Source of the DNA: Sipunculus nudus
Taxonomy: Eukaryota; Annelida; Sipuncula; Golfingiida; Sipunculidae
DNA: 64,000 nt
NCBI GenBank assembly: GCA_026874595.1
Contig: CM049307.1
Span: 53,105,370-53,169,369, forward strand
Reading direction: 5' to 3'
Part shown: one piece after another, positions 41,018 to 53,076 of the stretch
Numbering within the stretch: position 1 is the stretch's first letter
How the letters are laid out: each line of letters begins with the position of its first letter
Translations under genes and position numbers: made by a program
The notes under the pieces: generated by a model
Databases searched by the model: none
What the model was told of the DNA's origin: nothing
Seen by the model: the letters and a program-made list of their open reading frames with translations, nothing else

Positions 41018-41104
41018 GTCCATCTCTGGACCCTTGTGTCCTATGTTAGACCTGATGGACGGACACGCAGGTCTAACATAGGACACAAGGGTCCAGAGAT
41101 GGAC
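41018..41104. mobile_element. Foldback insert with perfect 36-bp arms
   Basis: The left arm 41018-41053 (GTCCATCTCTGGACCCTTGT...) and right arm 41069-41104 are perfect reverse complements around a 15-base spacer. The 11-bp direct repeat CCTTATAGTTA flanks it at 41007-41017 and 41107-41117. Perfect arms and duplication suggest a recent insertion of a tiny foldback/MITE; a 9-11-bp duplication fits a Mutator-like transposase. Confidence 0.8.
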
Positions 41105-41152
41105 TACCTTATAGTTATACATAGTAATTTACTAAGCTCAACAATTCAAGTA

Positions 41153-41268
41153 CAGTGAAACGTGTGATAAGGCCACCCATGGGACCGTTTAAACATGCCA
41201 TGGTCTCAGTAATTCACAGGTGGACTTATTAGATAGGTTATCTTTTAGACAGGTTTCACACTTCCTCA
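41153..41268. mobile_element. Short pogo/Tigger-like MITE remnant
   Basis: CAGTGAAACGTGTGATAAGGCC on the left and GACAGGTTTCACAC on the right are imperfect inverted termini of the CAGTGAAACCTG type. The interior contains CCACCCATGGGACC. Assignment rests on terminal similarity only. Confidence 0.4.
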
Positions 41269-41354
41269 CCTGCTCAAAACACCTACACTCGATTAATGCC
41301 GGATGGGTCTAATTTGGGCGATAATAGAAATATTTCCTTCCGGGTTCCGTCAAC

Positions 41355-41472
41355 GGGACCGGCTATACGCACGATATTGTCGTGCACATAGAGGATAGCA
41401 TGCACGACAATATATCGTGTATATTGTTGTGTTACCTGCACGAGATTATCGTGCACATTGTATGCTATGTAC
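41355..41472. repeat. Cluster of CACGATAATCGTGC hairpins
   Basis: ACGATATTGTCGTGCA (41370) is inverted as TGCACGACAATATATCGT (41401), and a third copy, TGCACGAGATTATCGTGCAC, lies at 41438-41457. Each copy is itself near-palindromic and the copies pair with one another. Confidence 0.7.
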
Positions 41473-41861
41473 ACAAAATCACAGTTTCATTTATATTTGA
41501 GTTAAAATTCCGTATACATTATATTATAACCATTCATTTTATTTAGTTACAACCACGCCGCTATTGGTTTAAAAACATCGTGTGTGCGGCGCTGTAATAG
41601 CTAGTTTGGTTCCCTGTCACATAGAGTAAAGTTTGGCCTACTTTAGTCTTTAGCTTAAAACCTTTTATTAAATATATTTAGATTTTTTTAACGTGGATTT
41701 TTTTTTTGCATCAGATTTCTTTGGATATCATTTCATTTCAGGAATACATTTTGAATATTGGAATATGATGATTTGAGGCACAGTGATATAGGCCTGTTGT
41801 TTATCTCTGCATCCAGCTAAGAGGCATACGCGACCAAGGTTTTCAGGAAAAGCTTTCACAA

Positions 41862-42085
41862 CTCACAGGGACGGATCCAGTATTTAGAAAAAGGAGGGGT
41901 TCAGTCCTGGAGTACTAATGGCAACACCTAAAAAAAAGGCCACCGTGTCCGGGGGGGGGGGGGGGGGAGTAGGGGGGTGGGGGTGGGGGTGGGGGAGTCC
42001 GCTAAAATCGATGTACCCATAAAAACATGTTGCGGTGGTTGAAAAAAGGGGGTCCGGGCACCTCCCCTTGATCCGCTTCTTAGTC
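41862..42085. mobile_element. GGATCC-ended MITE with G-quadruplex tract
   Basis: The ends CAGGGACGGATCCAG (41868) and TTGATCCGCTTCT (42068) are inverted versions of the (G)GGGCGGATCCAG terminus also seen at 47917/48107 and 60432. The interior holds an 17-base G run (41951-41967) and four G5-6 blocks separated by single Ts (41972-41995). Confidence 0.5.
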
Positions 42086-43122
42086 GGCGACAGCGGGGCT
42101 CGCTTGGCAGGCTGCCAACAGCAATAGGGGGCGTGTCCCTATATGTTACTGCACCATGCGCAGTGGAGGTTCACACACTGAACTGTCATGTCAATCTGTG
42201 TTGCACTGGTTATTTGTTTTAATGCTTAATTTATAAATCTTAATGTTTTAAATAACACCACTCTTACACACCGTATATTAGACATAATAATATTGCCATT
42301 ATCAACACAAGGAGAAAAATTCAAATTAAGAATGTCATTCGATTATTAAAAAAGTCTTTTCCAGAAATATTTCAGTCACTACATCATGCATGTAGGGCCT
42401 ATTGATATCGGACAATATTATTACTTCTATATACTCAGAGTCATACTTTGAAACCGCTTATAAGCATATTTCTTTGAAAAAAAAAATCTTGAGCAATTAC
42501 TTACAAAAATTTTAAAAATGGTTTCTACTACATATCAAATCTTGATATTGTGCCTATCATAAACACAAAATACATGCCTGATATACCTTCAGACTAATTA
42601 TTAAAACAATATATCAAGATTACCATAATCTATTGAACTCTAAGCCTTTTAACGGAACCACTGACAGAATCTACCATATGCTTGCACCCTTTACTATATC
42701 ATTAATATAATATTAATTAAAGTGTTGTTCATGTAGCTAATTAATTGCATGTGTGTGTGTGTGAGAGCGAGACAAATGTATACCATGTGCAATAAATATG
42801 CTATTTTATGTAAGATGGTTCGGAATAGTACGTTTTATGAGGTTACAACATATTGTTATTTGAAATAATGTCACAGAAGGCAACTAAAGGGGGTTCTGGT
42901 CAGTGGAACGGCAGCAGCAATTATAAAGATAATTTGGAGAATTATTCCAATCGTCTGGGCCCATATTGAACAACATATTCCGATAACACTTAATAAAAAC
43001 TTGAAACAGGCCGCGGGTCACATACACACACATACACACACCCTCTCACACACACACATATATATACTGTTATACAAATGTGATTTACAATCAAAATAGG
43101 GACAAAATACTTAGAGTCAGGC
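42086..43122. other. No gene; AT-rich intergenic sequence
   Basis: No exon, RNA gene or clear element was found. It includes short CA/TG runs (42750-42765 and 43020-43060). Confidence 0.5.
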
Positions 43123-43186
<64 letters not shown>

Positions 43187-43263
43187 ATATTGTATCTTTT
43201 CGACAGAAACATATCTTGTTGTTTCTTATGTGAATAAGGTGTTAACTTTTACATGTTAGAACA

Positions 43264-43324
<61 letters not shown>
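43123..43324. repeat. Two (TA)n microsatellites
   Basis: TA runs at 43124-43190 (with one TTT interruption) and 43266-43324 are separated by 75 bases. The second one directly abuts the left end of a TA-target MITE. Confidence 0.9.
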
Positions 43325-43325
<1 letters not shown>

Positions 43326-43792
43326 TGTGGTTGCCTTTTTATTCGCGAGGGCTTTACAGACACCTGTATGAGAAATAATCGCGAATATGAAACCCTCGGG
43401 AATAAGATGTGCCATCAACAAAGAAGAACAAAAGGGGATTCTTCTGCAAACAGATGATTAGTTATCACACCCCTGGAAACAACCTAATCAACAACCTTAT
43501 GTGTGCATGGTATCGAAACGGGCCCATGCTTAAAAGCAATCATTATTGTAAAACACGTAATATTCACAAGGGATATATTGACTTTGACACAAATCAAAAA
43601 CTACTGACAGAACTATAAATGAGTGAGATATTGTAGGTTTCATTCTAATTTTAAAATCAATACAAATACGAACTGATCGATGTGCTTAGAATACATATCT
43701 TCTGATACAATCGCGAAAATGAAACCCTCGCGAAACGTTCAAAGTGAAGAAATCGCGAAATTTCAGCCTCGCGAATATAAAGCCAACGACAG
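43325..43792. mobile_element. 468-bp TA-target MITE
   Basis: The left end CTGTGGTTGCCTTTTTATTC and right end (reverse complement CTGTCGTTGGCTTTATATTC), both followed by GCGAGG, form about 27-bp TIRs flanked by TA on both sides (43323-43324 and 43793-43794). Several TCGCGA and CCCTCGCGAA phrases repeat inside. A TA duplication points to the Tc1/mariner or PIF group. It ends about 60 bp upstream of the TATA box of the candidate gene. Confidence 0.7.
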
Positions 43793-43855
43793 TATGTGAT
43801 AGTTAACGTGTGACCACCAAATCAGAAGCTCCCACGTGGGTTTGTTACTATTTTC

Positions 43856-43863
43856 TATATAAG
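43856..43863 (+). promoter_or_regulatory. Candidate TATA box
   Basis: TATATAAG lies 107 bp upstream of the favoured start codon of the candidate exon at 43970. A start site about 30 bp downstream would give a 5' leader of roughly 80 bases. This is inference from position and sequence. Confidence 0.4.
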
Positions 43864-43969
43864 GCAAATCGCGTTTCCGTGTATGACACACTGGTTTCGC
43901 AGGGTACAAATATGGGCTGGTGTCAAATTATGGCGGGAAGAACAGTCGACACCTTTTTATCCTTGGAGA

Positions 43970-44069
43970 ATGGCGGACATCAAACTTGATGCAGCTTTTC
44001 CCACGTATACAGAGCTAGAGAAAGCACTGGAAAGGTACTCAAATGAGAAAAATTTACAGGTAGTGAAAG
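43970..44069 (+). CDS. Candidate first coding exon, unrecognised protein
   Basis: ATG at 43970 has a strong Kozak context (GAGAATGGCG, A at -3 and G at +4). The exon encodes 33 residues beginning MADIKLDAAFPTYTELEKAL and ending in ...NLQVVK, and stops at a consensus donor (AAAG|GTAAGA), leaving phase 1. The FPTYTELEKALERYSNEKN stretch is reminiscent of the N-terminal segment of SWIM-type zinc-finger/FAR1-like, transposase-derived proteins. That resemblance is from memory of the pattern and weak. An in-frame upstream ATG at 43883 would add 29 residues of low-complexity-free but unfamiliar sequence. A TATA box lies upstream and a phase-compatible exon at 44790. Confidence 0.45.
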
Positions 44070-44789
44070 GTAAGAATTTTTATTTCGTAAGGAAATTTAC
44101 TTCTTTGAATTATTAGTATTTATTTTACATTAAACTTCATTATTTCAAAATTGTCTTGCAAGTCCGTTCCACAAGGGGCGCTAAGCAAATATTGGTTATG
44201 GGTTTGTATATACAAGTGTATGTATATGCAAATATGTAAAATCTCAGTTTATTTAAAAAATTACCTACGATTAACGATTTATTAAGATTTGACCCGTATT
44301 ACTTACCTTTGCTCCTATTTGGAAAACAATTATTTCCAAAATCTTGTGATCCATACGAATTATAATTTAAATATGCCTTACCATGTTTATTCTTATACAC
44401 TATAGAATATCTTACATATATTACACTGATACAAGCCACAACGAATAGGCCTATCAGTTGTCAGTATATAGTAAAAGTAATAGTTTAGGTGATGTATTAA
44501 CAAACAAAAATATTTAATCGGAGTCAGGATCCATTGTTGTATTCATCATAGTGAGCAAAGGTGAACTTAAGTTTTATTGCAACATTAGCTTCCTTGGGAA
44601 GGTAGATATTGTGATGTGTCCTTATTGCTCTAAAGAGAGAAATTAAAAATTAAATGTTCCACATGGTTGATAATTTGTAGTATACTTTATCTGTAGGTGG
44701 AACCTTGTTACATAAATCACAATTTTGTGGAGTGATATTACATATTAATTGGCCGCAGAAATACTATAATCCTTGTATGATCTTTTCAG

Positions 44790-44830
44790 AACGTTTGAGC
44801 AAACTAACGGGTAACGGCTATCTTTGTGAA
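44790..44830 (+). CDS. Candidate second exon (41 nt)
   Basis: The acceptor ATGATCTTTTCAG ends at 44789 and the donor GTAAGC begins at 44831. The 41 bases plus the one left over from exon 1 make exactly 14 codons (ERLSKLTGNGYLCE) without a stop, ending in phase 0. Phase agreement and both splice signals support it; the exon is too short to identify. Further exons were not found with confidence. Confidence 0.35.
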
Positions 44831-45785
44831 GTAAGCAATGTATGAATAATGAAATGAGTTTCTTTTGTAATAACCTTCATCCTTCAATCTTTCGAATTCT
44901 TCAGATGTAGTCATGACGTGTAATGTACGATGAAATTCAAGCATGTGATACGAGGCAGTTTTACTGAATTAGGGAGCAATTAAATGGTGCATGACGATGG
45001 TTGATTGTAAGCTGCAATTACTTTAGAATCTCATTGCATTTTATAGGAATATAATCTTTTGTGTCATGACATTAAGTTTGTCATTATCAACTTCGATGTA
45101 GGGTCTGGAATGACCTAACATTCATATATCATTAATTTGAATGGAGTTGAACTCAGATTCAATTTGTTGGCTGCAAACCAGATTGCTATGGCTTTTGGTC
45201 CTTCCTTCGCTGTATCTCAGTTAATGTTCGCAAATAGCCAGGGATTGTTTGTATTATATAATTATGTATGTGTGTGTACGTTCCAGTATATATGGTTGTA
45301 TGTGTAAACACAGGAGGCGGAAGGAGGGGAGATGGCATTATTAGTACCATCTTCTGCACTAGGTTGAAATAAGAACTGCAAAAGAATTCAAGCTGTACTG
45401 GTACTACTTTTGGATTTATTCGTGTTCTATTAACCCTGCGCGAAGCGAGAGTTAGTGTTTTCACTCGATTCTGTGTGTGTGTGTAGGATATCTCGAGACG
45501 GTATAACGGATCTTATTAAAATTTATTTTGACACCATTCGGCCATCTGTCGAGCGTGATCCGTTACGTCACAGGTCGCAATGACGGTGCACCACGTGCCG
45601 TTTCCCCTTAAAGGTGTCTGTAATCTCACGTACATCATGGGAAGGGGGGGGGGGGGCGCATGGTTGTTGTTTATTATGTTTATAGTCAAGTACAGCAATA
45701 CCATGATGTCCAGGGTATTTTTTAAAATATTCAGTTAAAATATTACCAAAAATAACGGATGAAATTTAAAAAAATGCAGATCACT
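44831..45785. other. No further exon recognised; intron or intergenic
   Basis: The sequence is AT-rich with an occasional TG run (45470-45484) and a G run (45644-45656). No frame has both splice sites and coding character that I could defend. Downstream sequence to 47690, apart from the repeat at 45786-45960, is likewise featureless. A possible acceptor at 46284 precedes a 60-codon open stretch of doubtful nature. Confidence 0.4.
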
Positions 45786-45960
45786 ATATCTTCCGCGAAG
45801 GTTTTGCGTGAACGGTACGCCCCTCTCCCCCCCCCCCCTTTTTTTTTCTTTGGCCACCGCAATCTTTCATGGCTTCAGAGTAATTTAAGTGGCCTGGACA
45901 CCCCCAAACCCCCTTTTTCTGGACCTGAAGACGGGCATCCCTCAAGATAGTAGAAAGCAT
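45786..45960. repeat. GGATCC/poly-C repeat copy
   Basis: CTCTCCCCCCCCCCC, GGCCTGGACACCCCCAAACCCCC and TCTGGACCTGAAGACGGGC phrases are shared with 47990-48110 (GCGGCCTGGACCCCCC and CCGGACCTGATGACCC). This is a member of the poly-G/C MITE group. Confidence 0.55.
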
Positions 45961-47689
45961 TTTTCAAAGAGGCGTCACCATACGACCCCTTTTTTTATAT
46001 ATATATACGATCCGTCTACATCAACGTGTATTCAGAAGGCGTCAACTCCAAATTTCATGCTTACAATATTAAAATTAAGTGACATGCTCGGTAATTAAAT
46101 AGGGTTGATGCAGTTAGAAGCAAAAGTTAATTAGAGTTTTTATATGAAATCTAGTGGCACACTGAGTGGTAATAGTTAGTATTCGATTTCAAATATTATC
46201 TAAGTGAATCACGATCTAAATAAAGGCACTTAAACATTCAAATTTTAAAGTAAGGACATAGGCCTATATATGTGGGCTTGCAGATCCTATCTGTTAATGA
46301 CTGGGAACGTAGGCTCGGGAACATTGACAGCATTAAACAAGAATATTCTATTCACTCTAGTTACCTTTATAAAAATGGCTCGATCTTGACCTCAATTAAT
46401 AACCTTTTTTTTTTTACAAAATTAAGGCTAAGGAAACTATTGCTGACAGATAAACCATATAACATAGGGTAAAACATAATTCCTCCCTCAACCTAACGGA
46501 GGTATAATAATGAAGCCTTGTAGATCTATTGATTACTTAAATATTTTAAGTTCTTGGTCAGTCTGAGTGTATATAATATATTTACATTGTATACTTTTGA
46601 AATATTTATATAAATACATGTAGGCCTATATAGGCATATTTGCAAGGCAACGGCGTTATAATATAACATAATAACTCCATCGTAAGGCTTTATATATGGT
46701 GCAAGTCCACATCTAATTTTAAGCACTTTGCCTAATGTTTTGCCCCCGACATACGCTGAGCGTTTTACCCCAAACCACGTGACTGTGTTTCATTGCACAC
46801 GGCACATTCCTCGGAATAGTTCAAGACTTGTAACGTTATACATTCAGACAATGCAAGCTTAATTAAATGTGCGATGTGTTGTTTTTTAATTTCTTACCTA
46901 TACTACAACTGACAGAGTTCAATCAATGAGATACACGAGTTAATTTTTACCTTTGTTTTAATGCCGTGAGCTGAATAGCGTCTCCACAGGCCTTTAAGCC
47001 TGGCGAAATTGTACTCAGCTTTTATCATAGGAGGTGCTTGTGAATATTTCATGAACTAAAACACGATATGAAACATCACCTAACAAATACAAGGGGTGAG
47101 CCTTTTGCCCCCTGTGGGCGTCTTGCCCCAGTCTACCCTAACTATGACACTTAGCAACTTTAACACCTCGAACCCCGACGACTTTTGCCCGGGAAACCTT
47201 ACCTGTAGGCCTATCTGTTTCTTATATAAATTATAAGCAATGGAAAATATTTTTCTCTTTCTTCAAATATTATTTACATTCATCTTCAGGAAAAAATGTT
47301 TTCCATTCATGCGGGAGGAAATTCTCAAACGTAATAATAAAAATTATGTAACCAAGACGCCTGTTAACTACTACTATGTTCTTTCACATTCTAAATTCCC
47401 TATAAAAATAGAGTAAGCCTTTATAATAATTTTGATCAATAAAGATCTGTATTGTCAAACAAAATATTACATTTATCATTTTTTTTATTTTAATAATTTA
47501 ATGATTAACAATGATGACTAAATATTATTTGGGGAAACGTTTATTTATTTGATCTGCCATTTTTTATATTTCACAAATGCAAATTAGCAAATGTTAATGA
47601 ATTTCCAGCCTGGACCACTCCTATTCTGGATCAGAGGTCCTTTTATTCAGGTTTTCTTATTAGTAATAGTCGATTAGTCATCTCAGTTG

Positions 47690-49810
47690 CAACGTCAACA
47701 ATTTACAATTTCCGGGCCCATACGTATACTATGCTTCTTGGAATCGCCTATGCTATATCAGCATGCAATGCACCCATGGCCCTTACGCAGCCAGTTTACG
47801 GGTACCTACCGGCCACGGTCACACGAAGTCAGTTTTGATATACATAGGAATAAAAATGAAAATGTATGTGAATGAAAGCAGCAACATCCTATGCCACAAT
47901 TTCCGGGCCAATACCAGAAGCGGATCCGGGGGGGGGGGGGGGGTCCAGGGGGTCCGGACCCCCCCTTTTTTACCCGAAGCAACCATTTTTAAAGGGTTTT
48001 ACACGAAATTTAGCGGCCTGGACCCCCCTTTTCCGGACCTGATGACCCTTTTTTTTAGGACTTTCATTAGTACTCCTGGGTTGGACCCCCCCCCCTTTTC
48101 CTGAATCCTGAATCCGCCCCTGCATACGTATACATGTACTTTGCTTCTAGGCAGCGCCTGTGCTGTATCACCATGTAACGCACCCGTGCCCATGCACAGC
48201 CAGTTTACGGGTACCTACCGGTCACGGTCACACGCACTCAGTTTTGATATACATATGTATAAAAATGTAAATGTATGTGAATGTAAGCATCAACATCCTA
48301 TGCCACGCTTTCCTTGCCCATACGTATACTTTACTTCTTGGAATCGCCTGTGCTATATCACCATGTAATGTACATGTGGCCCTTACGCAGCCAGATAACG
48401 GGTACCTACCGGCCACGGTCACACGCAATCAGTTTTAATATACATATGTATAAAAGTGTAAATGTATGTGAATGTAAGCATCAACATCCTATGCCACAAT
48501 TGCCGGGCCAATGCATGCGTATACTTTACTTCTTGGAATCGCCTGTGCTATATCACCATGTAATGCACCCGTGGCCCTTACGCAGCCAGTTTACGGGTAC
48601 CTACCGGCCACGGTCACAGACTCAACCAGTCAGTAGATGATATCTAGCTAGAAATTAAAGTGTAAATGTATGTGATGGTGAGCAGCAACCTGATATGCCA
48701 CAATTTCCGGGCCCATACGTACGGTATAATTTTTCTTGGAATCGCCTGTGCTATATCACCATGTAATGCACCCGTGGCCCTTACGCAGCCAGTTTACGGG
48801 TACCTACCGGCCACGGTCACAGACTCAACCAGTCAGTAGATGATATCTAGCTAGCAATTAAAGTGTAAATGTATGTGATGGTGAGCAGCAACCTGATATG
48901 CCACAATTTCCGGGCCCATACGTACGGTATAATTTTTCTTGGAATCGCCTGTGCTATATCACCATGTAATGTACCCGTGGCCCTTACGCAGCCAGTTTAC
49001 GGGTACCTACCGGCCACGGTCACAGACTCAACCAGTCAGTAGATGATATCTAGCTAGCAATTAAAGTGTAAATATATGTGATGGTGAGCAGCAACCTGAT
49101 ATGCCACAATTTCCGGGCCCATACGTACGGTATAATTTTTCTTGGAATCGCCTGTGCTATATCACCATGTAATGCACCCGTGGCCCTTACGCAGCCAGTT
49201 CACGGGTACCTACCGGCCACGGTCACAGACTCAACCAGTCAGTAGATGATATCTAGCTAGCAATTAAAGTGTAAATGTATGTGAATGTAAGCAGCACCAT
49301 CCTATGCCACAATTTCCGGGCCCATACGTACGGTATAATTTGCTTCTTAGAATCGCCTGTGCTATATCACTATTTTATGCACCCGTGGGGCATGCACAGC
49401 CAGTTTACGGGCATCTAACGGCCACGGTCAGAGACTCAACCAGTGAGTATTTGATATATATCTAGGAATTAAAGTGTAATTGTATGTGATGGTGAGCAGC
49501 AACCTGATATGCCAAAATTTCCGAGCCCATACGTATACTTTACTTCTTGGAATCGCCTGTGCAATATCACCATGTAATGTACCTGTGGCCGTTACACAGT
49601 TAGTTTACGGGTACCTACCGGCCTCGGTCACACGCAGTCAGTTTTGATAAACATATGTATAAAAATGGAAATGTATGTGAATGTAAGCAGCAACATCCTA
49701 TGCCACGATTTCCGGGCATATACGTATAATTTGCTTCTTGGAATCACCTGTGCTTTATCACCATGTAATGCACCCGTGGCCGTTACACAGCAAGTTAACT
49801 GGGACATGAC
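47690..49810 (+). repeat. ~203-bp satellite array, direct block (10 units)
   Basis: The phrase CAGTTTACGGGTACCTACCG recurs at 47792, 48201, 48392, 48587, 48790, 48993, 49196, 49401 and 49601, with a diverged one at 49791. Spacing is mostly 190-205. Three successive units from 48587 to 49196 are exactly 203 bp and nearly identical. The 409-bp gap (47792-48201) is explained by a GGATCC-type MITE at 47917-48120. Units contain GGCCACGGTCAC, ATAGCACAGGCGATTCC (inverted) and CCGGGCCCATACGTA. Non-coding. Confidence 0.85.
47911..48120. mobile_element. GGATCC-ended MITE inside the satellite
   Basis: AGAAGCGGATCCGGG at 47911 and CTGAATCCGCCCCTGC at 48106 are inverted ends. The interior has a 15-base G run and GGTCCGGACCCCCC. 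It accounts for one double-length satellite unit. Confidence 0.6.
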
Positions 49811-50462
49811 CGCTTTAAACAAACACGAATATAACCAATGAATGGATTGAGCATAGTTAAAAAATGGTTGCACATAAAATATTCCATTCCTTAATAATTT
49901 AACTGGCTTATCGCCATAGATTGTCCCGTACCTACACAAATAAAGCCCTTGGTATAATAACAAATTAGAAATCGGGATAATTCAAAGGCATTATTCTCTA
50001 AAGTTGAAGACGACGATATAAAGCCTGCATATCACTGGGCTGCGACAGCTTTCGACAAAATTGCAAACGGGAAAAAAACTGTCATTGAACATTCGTGGCT
50101 GTTCTCAATTTCCTAGCGTGATTGGCAAAGTGTTGCTACCTTATCGCAGAAATTTTGTACATGTCGAAAAAAATTGGCAAAACAAAATTTCTCTCAAAAT
50201 AGTCGCAGAGGCGTCGCTGTTGTCTCGTGCCCGTCTCGAATATGTCTCGGACTATTCTCAAGTTATTTCCGCGAGTCGATAAGTGAGAGAACTGCGAGCC
50301 AGTGTATAATATGGGAGGGGTTTGCAACCTATGCAACTACATGGCGAATATTTGGAGATAAAAATCAGAATCTGATATTCTGGGCGCGAATTGTCGTGCG
50401 AATATTTAACAAATTTTGTTAGAATGTCTTGTGAACATCGCACGACATTCGCATGACGGGTA
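49811..50462. other. No gene; flank of the LINE
   Basis: The segment 50130-50460 contains many CGA/TCGC motifs (TCGCAGAGGCGTCGCTG, TCTCGTGCCCGTCTCG), including an inverted pair around 50395-50445 (GTCGTGCGAAT...ATTCGCATGAC-like, and TGTCGTGCG-CGCACGACA). It may be another old element. Similar CTAATTCGCG and TCGCAAGCTGTCGC motifs are on the far side of the LINE (54318-54380), so the LINE probably inserted into this sequence. Confidence 0.45.
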
Positions 50463-50874
50463 TAGATTGATATTCTTTATTTCCTCCAGAAACTGAAGAT
50501 TACAATCAGCATTTGTAGAAAAGTAATATATGAATAAACAAAATACATGTAAACAGAAATATGGGATATATATCCTGTAACAATATAAACAGGGTATACA
50601 GGAACAATCAAAATTTGCACAGTATACAGTTAGAAGTGATAGGGTAAGATACAATACAGATCTATTGGTCTGAAAATTATATAATTATTGATTTAAATGG
50701 GACAGAGAACACCGTAGGATATATATATTTTTTGATAACGATGTTCCGTGCTAAATGGGTTTTGACATACAAGATATATTTATGAATATAGTACAGAATC
50801 AAAGAAGAAACAAATCCAGATCGTTAATAACCAATAAAACAAAACAAAAAAAAAAAACACAGAAAACATTTTTT

Positions 50875-53076
50875 TTACTTTAGGTGACCGGAAGCCCAAT
50901 GGAAGCTCAAATCCTTAGGCCACAGATCAAGAATAATACGCTTAATGTTCTTAAAAAATACTGCCGATCTGTGCATCAGGTTTTTATGATCGTTGAAATC
51001 TGACAGACCAGGTGGTAGGCTTAACAGTGTATTAAACAACTGTTCTTCTTCTAAACTCAAGAGAAAAACACTATCCTGTACAGGGAACATATCAGTAAGA
51101 TAATCCCACAAGTTATCTCTCTCTGACTTTGTTACACAACACAGTAATGAGGCATGAAAAATTGGATTGGTATACAAATGACCACAAAAGTGACACAGAT
51201 AAGATGAGCCATTATCGTCAAACATACCACAGTAGGCAAGTAATTTGATCAAGAAGGAGAACACACCAAGAGTTCCTGGAATCTGTCCTGCATATTGCCG
51301 TAACAGTGATGGTGATAAATAATCCTCTTTTACAATACTAAAGCGCTTACATACTGGAGAATCCATTAAACTGTTAAAGAACAAGTTTTCTTCGTTTATT
51401 ACTATTTTACTTGTAACAAGTTCGTCCCATTGCCCTTTTGACGGAATAACGCCTGTACAAAGAAATTTTATTAATGTAGAATCAAGCCCATATTTAAAAA
51501 CAAGCGAAACAAACTCTGCCACACTACCGATCGAACACTTGCGTGATAGCGCATTAAATATTCTATATTTAAGAATACGAACAGGAACCATTGCTTGTCG
51601 AGTTCTACACAACCGTCCGAAATAAAGAAGCTTCAATCTATCCAAAAACGCAGATAAGCATGGTGCACCTAACAAGCTTAGAGCTATGTTAGTAGGGGTT
51701 CTCTTATGAAGATCCTGCATTACTTTAAGGCAAAAGCGATGCATCCGCTCAAGTGAATTCGTTTGGTCAACAGTAAGTGAACACCAAAGTTCACATCCGT
51801 ACAGGGCTCTCGGAAGCACTACCGTTTTATATAACTTTAAACTAGTAAGAGGATTGAGGCCAGATGGCCGTACCCCAGTCCCAATCAGTGACATCAGAGA
51901 ACCTTTACCTTTTCTGCAGGCATCCATAACACATTCTTTCGAAGAAAGTTTAGCTTCTAATGTAATACCCAAGTGTTTATGAGAACGTACCTGTTTTATA
52001 ACATTAGGCCCAAGGGGCCAAACGCGTCCCAAATGATTGAAGGACTGCACCGACTCTCCAAATACGATGACAGCAGATTTATCAGAGTTAAAATTAAATC
52101 TCCACCTACAGGAATAATTAGAGCAAATGTTAATCATAGTTTGCAAACCTCCTGGCGAGAGGGACACAAGACATATGTCATCCGCCTGAGTGGGTGAAAC
52201 CACGTAAATGCCATCTACAAATGCTCCTTGTTGGGACTGACGAAGTTCAATTAGAAGGTCATTTATAAATAACAAATAGAGCCAAGGCGAGAGAACACCC
52301 CCTTGACGTACGGACTGTCTAACATTAAAAAGAGGACTTGTTCTGTTCAAAAACATAACAGCACTTTTCATTTCTGTGCACGCATTAAGTATTAGGCGCC
52401 ATATTAACTCACATATACCAAAATGGTAAAGTTTAACAAAAAGGCCTGTGTGCCACACAACATCAAATGCTTTGGAACTGTCCAGCATACATACATATAC
52501 CTTGGACTGTCGTTCAATGTTAAAGGATATAGTCTCCTTTACGCTGAAAGAAGCATTTAGCGCACCGGTCCCTTTCGAGTAAGCAAACTGCATTGGATCT
52601 GGGAACCGAATTCCCTTAAACACAGTAAAAATTGAGATACGTCTAAGAAGTAACTTTTCCAGCAATTTATACACACAGGGTAGGAGCGTTATACCTCGGT
52701 AATTATCAGGTAAAGAATGACTCTTTAAATGATTTTTTAAGATGGGTACAACAAACCCTACCTTCATTGAGTGAGGGACAAATCCTGTTGTAATACACAT
52801 ATTAAATAAGTTTACTAGATGGGAAATGACCGCTGCTCCACCATATATTATATGCTCATTTGTTAAATTATCCAAACCCCCTGCCTTTCCTAACTTCAGA
52901 CTTTTAATCACAGTAAGTACCTCGTTCTCTGTACATGGGTCATCTAAGATAGGCACATTATTATGTTGCGAGTGTTGTTGTAGGATCTGGAATTCACTCT
53001 CAATTTTATTATAGAAGTCTCCTTCAAAAGAATCAGAGCATAACGGCGTATACAATTTGCTGAATAATCCGCCCAA
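50875..53076 (-). pseudogene. LINE ORF2 reverse transcriptase, long open frame
   Basis: A 734-codon open frame without a natural start; it is the continuation of the linker frame after a one-base loss. RT signatures: AGGLDNLTNEH (65-75), PDNYRGITLL (123-132), motif A LDSSKAFDVVWH (198-209), RQGGVLSPWLY (257-267), motif C QADD (297-300) and KSAVIVFG (333-340). A C-terminal Cys/His cluster (CHFCGH...CC, about 640-660) follows. The protein would copy the element RNA at the nicked target by target-primed reverse transcription. Motif C has Q in place of the usual Y or F, with the two catalytic aspartates kept. The frame has no internal stop, so decay is recent in this part. Confidence 0.85.

Noticed and set aside
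46272-46472. Third exon of the candidate gene (acceptor-like GCAG at 46284)
   Set aside because: Open for about 60 codons but with no recognisable domain, no clear donor and phase not shown to match.
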